Positions 6,486 to 11,849 of a stretch of DNA of 11,886 nt are shown piece after piece. Both the position numbers and the translations under genes were made by a program. How positions within the stretch are numbered: position 1 is the first letter of the stretch; each line of letters opens with the position of its first letter. Under the pieces are notes generated by a model that was not told the DNA's origin, ran no database searches, and was given only the letters and a program-made list of their open reading frames with translations. Origin of the DNA: Candidatus Scatomorpha merdipullorum (GTDB lineage Bacteria; Bacillota; Clostridia; Oscillospirales; Oscillospiraceae); contig DVJK01000112.1 in assembly GCA_018716795.1 (NCBI GenBank), positions 1-11,886 of the forward strand. The letters run 5' to 3'.

Positions 6486-7127
6486 TCAGCCGCAGGGGAT
6501 TTCCGTAATTTCAAGCGGGGCGCCGCTCATCCCTGCGAGGAGCCGGGCCGCGCGCTCGAGGCCGCCGCAGCAGGGCACGGTCATGCGCGCGAGGGTGACG
6601 GAGCGCACGCGCTTTCCGGCGAAGAGGGCGGCAAGCCGCTCCGCATAGTCCACGCCGTCGAGCTTTGGGCAGCCTATCAGCGTCACGCGCCCGGCCATGT
6701 ATCGCTCGCGGAAGCCGTCGCAGGAGTATGCGGCGCAGTCGGCGGCGATGAGGACGTCGGCGTCCTCGAGCCACTCCGCGTTCGCGGGGACGAGGCGTAT
6801 CTGAAGCGGCCACTGCGCGGCGCCCCTGACCGTGGCGCAGGAGGCCCCGGCGGCGGCCGCCGTGCCCTTGAGCGAGCCCACGGCCTCGAGCGCGGCCATG
6901 CGCGCCCTGACCGCCGCCTCGTCGTAGGCCGCGGCCTCGCGCTCGATTATCTCAATCGCGCCCGCCGGGCACTCGGGCAGGCAGTCGCCCATGCCGTCGC
7001 AGTAGTCGTCGCGTATGAGCCGCGCCTTGCCGGAGCGCAGCTCAATAGCGCCCTCGTGGCAGGCCTCGGCGCAGAGGCCGCAGCCGGTGCATTTGTCCTC
7101 GTGTATCCTGACTATCTTGCGTACCAT
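6486..7127 (-). CDS. Ferredoxin-like 4Fe-4S protein with Cys-rich C-terminal domain
   Basis: The 213-residue protein probably transfers electrons in the cytoplasm; its partner is unknown. The N-terminal two-cluster module has one complete site, CTGCGLCAEACHEG (C13, C16, C19, C23). The second site is C43-x5-C49-x3-CP (C53), which lacks one canonical cysteine, so it may hold an incomplete cluster or borrow a ligand. The C-terminal part (about 90-213) has further cysteines at 97, 131, 136, 153, 186, 187 and 212, in motifs such as ADCAAYSC, LIGCPKLD and VPCCGGL. These recur in a widespread uncharacterised anaerobe family as I recall it. The ATG at 7127 shares one base with the rsmE stop (TGATG), with AAGGGAGAG upstream. 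A much longer in-frame reading upstream is rsmE in another frame and is not real. Confidence 0.85.
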   Translation of the reverse strand: MVRKIVRIHEDKCTGCGLCAEACHEGAIELRSGKARLIRDDYCDGMGDCLPECPAGAIEIIEREAAAYDEAAVRARMAALEAVGSLKGTAAAAGASCATVRGAAQWPLQIRLVPANAEWLEDADVLIAADCAAYSCDGFRERYMAGRVTLIGCPKLDGVDYAERLAALFAGKRVRSVTLARMTVPCCGGLERAARLLAGMSGAPLEITEIPCG

Positions 7128-7864
7128 CAAAGCTCTCCCTTCGCGTACATCACCGCGGTCACGGCGACGACGGGCGCGGTCTCGCAGCGGAATATCCGCT
7201 CGCCCATCGAGCAGAGGACGGCGCCCGCGCCCTTCGCAAGCCGCGCCTCGGCGAGGGAGAAGCCGCCCTCGGGCCCGGTTATGAGGCTTACGGACTTGAA
7301 ATCGCCCGCCGCCTCTATCGCCTCGCGCAGCGGCGCGCGGTCCTCGCCCGTCTCGTACATGAAGAGGCAGGCCTCGGACTTTATGGCGGAGTCGAGCATT
7401 TCGACGTAGCTTCGGATATACTCCACCGGCGGGATAATGCCGCGGCCGCTCTGCTCCGCGGCGGATTGGGAGATGCGGTTGAAGCGCTCGAGCTTTTTGT
7501 CCACGCTTCGGCCGTCGAGCTTCGCGACGCAGCGCTCGCAGTCGAAGAAGACTATGCGCCCCGCGCCGGCCTCGACGCACTTCTGGATTAGGAAGTCCGC
7601 CCTCTCGCCCTTGGGCAGGCCCGCGTAGACCGTGACGGCCACCGACGGCTCGCCCCGGCAGGGCACGACCTCGACGACCTCGGCCTCGACCTCGTCCGAG
7701 AGCGCGCTCACGATGCGGCAGCGGTAGTCCTTGCCCGCGCCGTCGCATATCACGACGTCCTCGCCCGGCCGCAGCCGCAGCACGCGCACGTGCTCCGCGT
7801 CCTTCCCGCGTATAAAGGCCCGTCCGCCCGCAAGGCTGGTCCCGGCCATGAAAAATCTCGGCAT
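7127..7864 (-). CDS. rsmE: 16S rRNA (uracil-1498-N3)-methyltransferase RsmE
   Basis: Methylates U1498 of 16S rRNA using S-adenosylmethionine. The 245 residues match the family length. The N-terminal part is a PUA-like domain (1-70). The SPOUT domain shows the knot motifs LITGPEGGFS (194-203) and GERIFRCETAP (221-231), plus QKCVEAGAGRI (94-104) and AEQSGR (136-141). The ATG at 7864 has GGAGGAGAG upstream. The gene sits 23 bp after the GyrI-like gene and is coupled to the Fe-S gene. Confidence 0.93.
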   Translation of the reverse strand: MPRFFMAGTSLAGGRAFIRGKDAEHVRVLRLRPGEDVVICDGAGKDYRCRIVSALSDEVEAEVVEVVPCRGEPSVAVTVYAGLPKGERADFLIQKCVEAGAGRIVFFDCERCVAKLDGRSVDKKLERFNRISQSAAEQSGRGIIPPVEYIRSYVEMLDSAIKSEACLFMYETGEDRAPLREAIEAAGDFKSVSLITGPEGGFSLAEARLAKGAGAVLCSMGERIFRCETAPVVAVTAVMYAKGEL

Positions 7865-7887
7865 AGCTCTCTCCTCCGTAGCTGTGT

Positions 7888-8529
7888 TCAGTTCCTCCCG
7901 CGCACGGGGTGGCGTATAACGGTCCTGAGCTTTTCCGGCGCGGTGCGGCGCGCGTCGCTCAGGTAAATCTCGTGGTGCAGCCGCCCCGACTCGAAATCCG
8001 GGGCGTACCCCTCCCGCGCGGCGAACTCGTGCATGAGCTCTATCGTGGCGGGCTCCGCGTCGTAGGGCCCGAGGTGCATGCACTGCACGCACAGCCCCTC
8101 CTCAAGCGCGAGGAATTCCGCGCAGGAGAAGTCCTCCCGCTTCTTCGCCGAGGCCTCGGCGACGGCCCAGTCGAAGTCCTCCCAGCCCACGAAGTCCGGC
8201 AGGCGGATGGCGGATATCCAGCGAAAGCTCTCCTTGCGCGAGTAATCTATCGCGCCGGCGGCGGAGCCATCCTGATACCAGAAGCCCTCCAGGGGCGGCA
8301 CAACGTAGTCAAAATAGCCCTCTATCCTCCGGGAGCCCTTCTTGCTCATCTTTATCGTGAAGGCGAGGCCGTAGAGTATGCCCATCGCCCGCTGATATTC
8401 CCCGCCCTCCGCGTTGGGGTCGCCCTCGCCGCGCACGGCGACGAAATACATAGAGGGCACCCTGACGATGCCGGGCGTGCTCTTGGGCAGGTAAAATTCC
8501 TTATACTCCCTCTTGTAGTCGAACGCCAT
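7888..8529 (-). CDS. GyrI-like small-molecule-binding domain protein
   Basis: This 213-residue stand-alone protein has no DNA-binding domain. The C-terminal motif HHEIYLSDARR...PEKLRTVIRHPV (185-208) and the N-terminal FYLPKS...PSMYFVAVRGEGDPN (12-39) are typical of GyrI-like proteins. These adopt duplicated SHS2-type folds and bind, or in some members hydrolyse, small toxic ligands. It contains many aromatic residues (FWYQDG 83-88, FDW 119-121) that could line a pocket. The start at 8529 has GGGGAG 5 nt upstream. It lies 16 bp after the lipoprotein stop in the same operon. The substrate is unknown; a detoxification role is inference. Confidence 0.85.
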   Translation of the reverse strand: MAFDYKREYKEFYLPKSTPGIVRVPSMYFVAVRGEGDPNAEGGEYQRAMGILYGLAFTIKMSKKGSRRIEGYFDYVVPPLEGFWYQDGSAAGAIDYSRKESFRWISAIRLPDFVGWEDFDWAVAEASAKKREDFSCAEFLALEEGLCVQCMHLGPYDAEPATIELMHEFAAREGYAPDFESGRLHHEIYLSDARRTAPEKLRTVIRHPVRGRN

Positions 8530-8545
8530 TGCGTCTCCCCAGGGC

Positions 8546-8995
8546 TCAGGCGAGGGCGGGCTCGATTTCGGCCGCCGCCTCGTCGCTGAGGAGCCAATCG
8601 GCGACGAGGCGCGCCGGGTCGTCCTCGGACAGGCCGGCTAGCGTGACGGCGTAGAGCCCGCCGTACTCCAGCGCCTGCGGCTCAAGCTCCGTGCCCGCGC
8701 TTTCGGCGGCGGCGAGGACATCCTCGCCGGGATAGGGCGCTATCACGAGTTCGAGCTCTCCCGCGAGCAGGGCCTCATAGCTCTCCTCCGCGCCGAGGGC
8801 CTCCGTGGGGTAGTCGCCGCCGCTGTACTGCGTGTGGACGCGCTCAAAGACGAGTTGGATGAGCGGCATGGCGTCCTCGCTGCCGTTTATGCGCGGGTAA
8901 TTCTCCGCCGCAACTCCCTCGATGCCGCTCTCCGGCGCGCCGCAGGCGGCGAGAAGCAGCGCAAGTATAAGTGCAACCGGTATAAGTCGTCTCAT
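8546..8995 (-). CDS. Miniature PstS-like lipoprotein
   Basis: The 149-residue secreted lipoprotein has a signal peptide (1-17) and lipobox LAAC with lipidated C18. The segment after it (YPRINGSEDAMPLIQLVFE, 33-51) looks like the start of phosphate-type solute-binding proteins (YPxIDGSTAxxPL). ESYEALLAGELELVIAPYPGED (71-92) matches the following helix-strand of that fold. The C-terminal DPARLVADWLLSDEAAAEIEP (126-146) resembles the last helices of PstS. The central 100-150 residues, including the second lobe, are absent, so a classical ligand cleft is unlikely. The start at 8995 has GGGAGG with 8 nt spacing. It is first in a four-gene operon. It may be a functional shrunken paralogue or a decaying remnant. 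Confidence 0.75.
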   Translation of the reverse strand: MRRLIPVALILALLLAACGAPESGIEGVAAENYPRINGSEDAMPLIQLVFERVHTQYSGGDYPTEALGAEESYEALLAGELELVIAPYPGEDVLAAAESAGTELEPQALEYGGLYAVTLAGLSEDDPARLVADWLLSDEAAAEIEPALA

Positions 8996-9022
8996 GAGAT
9001 AACCTCCCGTCGGTTTTTATCA

Positions 9023-9051
9023 ATTATCTCACATCCGTCACCTTATTGCAA
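9023..9051 (-). promoter_or_regulatory. Promoter of the lipoprotein-GyrI-rsmE-FeS operon
   Basis: On the minus strand there is TTGCAA (9051-9046), a 17-bp spacer and an extended -10, TGAGATAAT, with GATAAT at 9028-9023. It lies in the 88-bp gap between divergent genes. Confidence 0.7.
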
Positions 9052-9083
9052 GCGCGGCATACAATGCAGCGGAGGCGTTTGCT

Positions 9084-9554
9084 ATGGATGACGGAACCAT
9101 CTCGGCCCTCAGGGGCTTTGACGATATATGGGCGCGCGTCTCGGGCGCTTCGGAGGGCGGCGCGCCCTCGCTCGGCGCGCTTGCAGAGGCCGCGGCGAGG
9201 CAGTGCGAGCTGCTGACGGCGCTCTCCCGGCGCTGTCCGGCCCAGGCGGCGCGGCTTCGGGGCATGGCGGCGGCGGAGCGCGCGCTTATCTGCCGGCTGA
9301 GGGCGGAGCGCTTCCTCGCCTCGGGCGAGGACTGCCGCCCCTCGGCGGCCTGCGCGGTGGTCAACAACGCGCTCTGCGCCCTGCGGGAGGCGCAGCTCGG
9401 CGCTTCCTCCCTCGCAGAGGGACTTCAGGCGGCGGCCAACGCCGCGCCCTGCGAGCTCCGACGCGCGCTCGACTCCCTCGCCGCCGGCGAGCGCTGCCGC
9501 GCCCGGGAGCTGCGTGAGCTCATTTTGTGCTGCTTCGGCGCAAATTGCTCTTGA
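9084..9554 (+). CDS. Cys-rich helical protein, possible degenerate ferritin-like fold
   Basis: The 156-residue protein is predicted almost entirely helical, with no signal peptide or membrane helix. GGAGG at 9071-9075 supports the ATG at 9084. The spacing of four helices resembles rubrerythrin/ferritin-like proteins: LAEAAARQCELLTAL (33-47), AAAERALICRLRAERFLASGE (62-82), ALCALREAQLGA (96-107), and SLAAGERCRARELRELI (131-147). In relatives the second and fourth helices would carry ExxH metal ligands. Here those read ERALI (65-69) and ERCRA (136-140), so di-iron binding is doubtful. There are 11 cysteines (41, 51, 70, 84, 90, 98, 123, 138, 149, 150, 155), unusual for a cytoplasmic helical bundle. 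No promoter is obvious. The fold call is inference. Confidence 0.65.
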   Translation: MDDGTISALRGFDDIWARVSGASEGGAPSLGALAEAAARQCELLTALSRRCPAQAARLRGMAAAERALICRLRAERFLASGEDCRPSAACAVVNNALCALREAQLGASSLAEGLQAAANAAPCELRRALDSLAAGERCRARELRELILCCFGANCS

Positions 9555-9579
9555 CTTTGGCGAACGGATAGTATATTAT
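9551..9579 (+). promoter_or_regulatory. tRNA-Ser promoter
   Basis: TTGACT (9551-9556), a 17-bp spacer and TATTAT (9574-9579) lie about 42 bp before the tRNA. The -35 box contains the stop codon (9552-9554) of the upstream gene. Confidence 0.75.
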
Positions 9580-9621
9580 ATACGGGCGCTAACTGAATAC
9601 CTTTTGGTTCGAGCAGCCCGT

Positions 9622-9713
9622 GGAGATGTCGCGTAGTTGGTCGAGCGCGCACGATTGGAAATCGTGTAGGGGTCAAAAGCTCCTCGAGAGTTCGAATCTC
9701 TCCATCTCCGCCA
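9622..9713 (+). tRNA. tRNA-Ser (anticodon GGA)
   Basis: The acceptor arms GGAGATG (9622-9628) and CATCTCC (9703-9709) are followed by discriminator G and encoded CCA (9711-9713). The anticodon stem CACGA/TCGTG holds loop TTGGAAA with GGA at 9657-9659, reading UCC/UCU. The long variable arm (9667-9685) is diagnostic of the class II tRNA-Ser. The T-arm GAGAG-TTCGAAT-CTCTC (9686-9702) is perfect. Confidence 0.97.
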
Positions 9714-9715
9714 CG

Positions 9716-9754
9716 CGTCGGAACGGATTTCACTCCGTTCCGACGTTCTTTTTT
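9716..9754 (+). terminator. tRNA-Ser terminator hairpin
   Basis: CGTCGGAACGGA (9716-9727) and TCCGTTCCGACG (9734-9745) form a perfect 12-bp stem followed by TTCTTTTTT. It begins 3 bp after the tRNA. The 5' arm segment GGAACGGAT (9720-9728) can alternatively pair with ATCCGTTCC at 9789-9797. Confidence 0.75.
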
Positions 9755-9899
9755 GCGAAGCAAAAAAGAACGTCATCCACTCCGTTGCATCCGTTCCTCC
9801 GCTCAAAATTGAACCCGCTGCGCTGGGCTTCAATTTTGTTTTTGGGGTTTCAAAGCCCGCTTTAAGGCGCTGAAAACCGAAGCCGGAGGCTTCGGTTTT
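9744..9899. repeat. Array of consecutive hairpins downstream of tRNA-Ser
   Basis: This gene-free stretch is filled with inverted repeats. The first is CGTTCTTTTTTGC-GAA-GCAAAAAAGAACG (9744-9772), a perfect 13-bp stem. The second is CAAAATTGAA/TTCAATTTTG (9804-9813 and 9829-9838) with an inner CCC/GGG stem, followed by GTTTTTG. An imperfect TTTCA-AGC/GCTGAAA element lies near 9848-9875. The last is AAAACCGAAGCC-GGA-GGCTTCGGTTTT (9873-9899), a perfect 12-bp stem. No ORF in the stretch looks coding. Confidence 0.65.
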
Positions 9900-9932
9900 G
9901 GGGTGCGGCGGGGTTTTGGCTCTGGGCGGCGG

Positions 9933-9967
9933 AGCGCCCGGAAGGGTTTGCCTTCCGGGCGCTTTTT
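9933..9967 (+). terminator. Strong plus-strand terminator
   Basis: AGCGCCCGGAAGG (9933-9945) and CCTTCCGGGCGCT (9951-9963) form a perfect 13-bp stem with loop GTTTG, followed by TTTTTT. It lies at the 3' end of the convergent HTH gene. On the minus strand the hairpin follows that gene's stop codon but lacks a T-run. Confidence 0.75.
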
Positions 9968-10650
9968 TATCTCCTTGCGGGGCGGATATAGCTGAGGCTC
10001 AGCGCGAGGCCCGCCGGGAGGGTGAGCCAGGGGCTGCGTATCACGAAATTCGCGAGCCGGACGACAACGGGCGTGTTCGCAAAGACGCCGAGCACGGCGA
10101 GGATGTCCGTCGCGGCGAGGGCGGCGTAGAGGGCGAGCAGGGCGAGGCCGGCGTATTTCATCGCCCGCTGCACCCTCGCGTCGGGCAGGCCGAGCCACAT
10201 GCACGCGAGGGCCGAGGCCAGCCATCCCGCCGAAAAGCAGAGCCCGGGCGTCAGCAAAAGCCAGTTGACGTGGGCGTAGGCCATATATGGGAAATATGTA
10301 TCCGCGCTCATCAGCCAGGCGAAGAACGTGCCGTTTTTGCTCAGGACATAGTTCACGGCCCGGACCGCGAGCAGCAGCGCGCCGAGGGCGAGGAAGGCTC
10401 GGTCGAGTATCCAGAAGCGCGAGCGCAGGCGCGCCCTCCCGGCCCCGGGCTCCGCCTCCTCGTCGACAAGCCACTCCGCCGTCACGCCGAAGAGCCCGGC
10501 GAGCCGCGTCAGGCTCACCGCGTCGGGCAGGTTCGCGCCCCGCTCCCAGCGGCTGACGGCCTGGCGGGTGACGCCGATCGCCTCCGCGAGCTGCTCCTGC
10601 GAGAGGCCGCGCGCGGAGCGCAGCTCCGTGAGTTTATCGGCAAAGCACAT
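9967..10650 (-). CDS. XRE-family HTH regulator fused to a membrane domain
   Basis: The 227-residue protein has an N-terminal Cro/CI-type HTH (about 4-60), with recognition region LSQEQLAEAIGVTRQAVSRWERG (17-39) and LPDAVSLTRLAGLFGVTAEWLV (42-63). About four membrane helices follow (about 80-98, 133-154, 163-185 and 200-220). The membrane-tethered layout suggests a regulator sensing an envelope signal or partner; the target is unknown. The ATG at 10650 is chosen because GAGGAGG lies 6 nt upstream; an ATG 6 nt earlier is too close to the ribosome site. Confidence 0.85.
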   Translation of the reverse strand: MCFADKLTELRSARGLSQEQLAEAIGVTRQAVSRWERGANLPDAVSLTRLAGLFGVTAEWLVDEEAEPGAGRARLRSRFWILDRAFLALGALLLAVRAVNYVLSKNGTFFAWLMSADTYFPYMAYAHVNWLLLTPGLCFSAGWLASALACMWLGLPDARVQRAMKYAGLALLALYAALAATDILAVLGVFANTPVVVRLANFVIRSPWLTLPAGLALSLSYIRPARR

Positions 10651-10666
10651 GCCCATCCTCCTCAAC

Positions 10667-10705
10667 AAAAAAATCGCCGCCTCCAATGTATCACATCGGA
10701 GGCGG
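10667..10705 (-). terminator. Terminator of the Asp/Trp-tailed lipoprotein gene
   Basis: On the minus strand the arms CCGCCTCCGATGT (10705-10693) and ACATTGGAGGCGG (10689-10677) form a 13-bp stem with one G-U wobble and loop GAT. A seven-T run follows (10673-10667). It lies 55 bp after the lipoprotein stop and 17 bp before the HTH start. Confidence 0.8.
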
Positions 10706-10713
10706 CCCGGCAA
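10685..10713 (-). promoter_or_regulatory. Possible HTH-gene promoter embedded in the terminator dyad
   Basis: On the minus strand there is TTGCCG (10713-10708), a 17-bp spacer and an extended -10, TGATACATT, with TACATT at 10690-10685. The -10 lies in the loop and 3' arm of the terminator hairpin. The dyad could therefore also be a DNA-level operator for the XRE protein. Confidence 0.45.
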
Positions 10714-10759
10714 GAACTAAGCCCAAATCCGGCGACGCAAAATTTATTGCGCGCGTTTT

Positions 10760-11698
10760 TCAGTCATCCCAGTCGTCGTCCCAGTCATCGTCGTCATCAT
10801 CGTCCCAATCGTCATCCCAGTCATCGTCCCAGTCATCGTCGTCGTCATCGTCGTCCCAGTCGTCATCATCGTCATCGTCATCCCAGTCGTCATCATCGTC
10901 ATCCCAGCGGTCGTCGTCGTACCAGTCGTCGTCATCCCAGCGGTCGTCGTCGTACCAGTCGTCGCCATAGCGGTCGTCGTCGTAACGGTCGTCGCCGTCG
11001 TCGCGCTCGACCTCGGTGACGCGGCCGGTGTATGCGTCGACCTCAAACTCGTATTCCACGCCGTCGACGATGGCCTCGATCTCATAGTCGCCGTCGTCTA
11101 TCTCATATTCCTTGACAACGAAGTTCTCGCCGCTGATGCCGGTCTGCTCGGCGACGAGGCGCTCGGCGGCCTCGGCGCTGATGTAGCCGCGGTCGGCGTA
11201 GCGCGCGTCGTAGTCGTCCTCGTCGAGGGCCACGGGCTTGGAGGCGACGCCCCGGCTGCTGACGGCGTCGCGCACGGCGGTCTCAACCTCGGTGAGGAAG
11301 CCCTCCGGGTGCTCGCTGCCGCGCTCGAGCTTGAGCACAATGTTGCGTTCGTGCCCGGCTATCTCGGCGTCGAAGTATCCGCCCTCGTCTATCTCGCCGA
11401 CGAGCTCGGCGGCCACGTCGCTGACCGGGCGGCCGTAGTAGCTGTCGTAGCCCGTGAGCACGCTGCGGGCGTCGTCGTTGAGACCGGTCAGGGTGAGGAC
11501 GTCGCCGGCGGTGTCATACTCCATCTCTATGGCCGGGTTTACGCTCAGGAGCAGCGCCCCGGCCCTCTCTTCCTGCGCGGCGGCGGCTGCGGGGCTCGCG
11601 CCGGCGGGAGCTTCGGCGGCTTCGCCGCAGCCCGAGAATATGAGCAGCGCGCTCGCGGCGGCGGCAATAACGGCGTATTTGAGGTTGGACTTCTTCAT
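10760..11698 (-). CDS. Lipoprotein with RsgI-like domain, PepSY domain and Asp/Trp-repeat tail
   Basis: The 312-residue protein is exported and lipidated: signal peptide 1-23 with FSGC lipobox (C24), then an Ala/Pro-rich linker (25-45). Residues 48-150 match the extracytoplasmic domain of RsgI-type anti-sigma-I factors: LLSVNPAIEMEYD (50-62), LTGLNDDA (70-77), an AAELVGEIDEGGYF-type helix (96-109) and HERNIVLKLE (116-125). The SxNP motif (S52-P55) is the site where RsgI proteins are known to self-cleave between Asn and Pro. Residues 171-230 form a PepSY-like domain. The cytosolic anti-sigma domain is absent, so this is not a classical anti-sigma factor. The tail (231-312) holds 59 Asp and 11 Trp (248, 254, 259, 265, 272, 281, 290, 294, 298, 306, 310). 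AAAGGAG lies upstream of the ATG. The function is unknown. Confidence 0.85.
   Translation of the reverse strand: MKKSNLKYAVIAAAASALLIFSGCGEAAEAPAGASPAAAAAQEERAGALLLSVNPAIEMEYDTAGDVLTLTGLNDDARSVLTGYDSYYGRPVSDVAAELVGEIDEGGYFDAEIAGHERNIVLKLERGSEHPEGFLTEVETAVRDAVSSRGVASKPVALDEDDYDARYADRGYISAEAAERLVAEQTGISGENFVVKEYEIDDGDYEIEAIVDGVEYEFEVDAYTGRVTEVERDDGDDRYDDDRYGDDWYDDDRWDDDDWYDDDRWDDDDDDWDDDDDDDDWDDDDDDDDWDDDWDDDWDDDDDDDWDDDWDD
10901..10966 (-). repeat. 33-bp tandem duplication in the Asp/Trp tail
   Basis: Positions 10901-10933 and 10934-10966 are direct repeats differing at one base (10932 versus 10965). Each unit is 11 codons and encodes a W-D-D-D-D / R-D-D-D-Y pattern in frame. A partial third copy follows to about 10987. 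This shows tail length changes by in-frame unit duplication. Confidence 0.75.
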
Positions 11699-11810
11699 TT
11701 AAGTCATCTCCTTTTATAATCTTTGTTCGGGCCCTGCCCTTTTGTCTTACACCCACAGATTACGGAGCCCGGGTGCGGAAACCGGGGTCGGGAAAAAATT
11801 TTTTCGAAAA

Positions 11811-11842
11811 AAATTTTGCGGCCCGCCAAAAAGGCGGGCCGC
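11811..11842 (-). terminator. Terminator between the two Asp/Trp-tailed genes
   Basis: GCGGCCCGCC (11818-11827) and GGCGGGCCGC (11833-11842) form a perfect 10-bp stem with an A5 (minus: T5) loop. On the minus strand an AAAATTTTTTT stretch follows. It lies 8 bp after the stop of the partial gene. The gap to the next start (11699-11810) holds an AT palindrome at 11792-11805 and no clear sigma-A promoter. Confidence 0.65.
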
Positions 11843-11849
11843 GCGGGCT

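Noticed and set aside
6486..7748. 420-codon reading of the Fe-S gene with a long N-terminal extension
   Set aside because: The extension is Arg/Gly-rich out-of-frame rsmE sequence. The start at 7127 has a ribosome site and a stop-start overlap.
7127..8092. Longer rsmE reading starting at 8092
   Set aside because: The extra 76 residues are GyrI-gene sequence in another frame. The 7864 start gives the normal RsmE length and has a GGAGGAGAG site.
9060..9065. TACAAT as a -10 box for the gene at 9084
   Set aside because: It has no -35 partner, and the implied start would fall inside the ribosome site.
10686..10970. Ser/Gln-rich plus-strand frame
   Set aside because: It is the complement of the Asp/Trp codons (GTC/ATC/CCA shifted), with no independent signals.
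10763..11000. CRISPR-like or microsatellite repeat array
   Set aside because: The units are in-frame Asp/Trp codons of a clear CDS, without spacers or constant repeat length.
9898..11019. 373-codon plus-strand open frame across the HTH gene and Asp/Trp tail
   Set aside because: Its C-terminus is Arg/His/Ser low complexity produced by reading the GAC/GAT tract backwards, and it has no ribosome site. It spans two real minus-strand genes and their terminator.
11715..11720. Perfect TATAAT on the plus strand
   Set aside because: No -35 lies at a suitable distance and there is no plus-strand gene downstream. It is part of the minus-strand leader.
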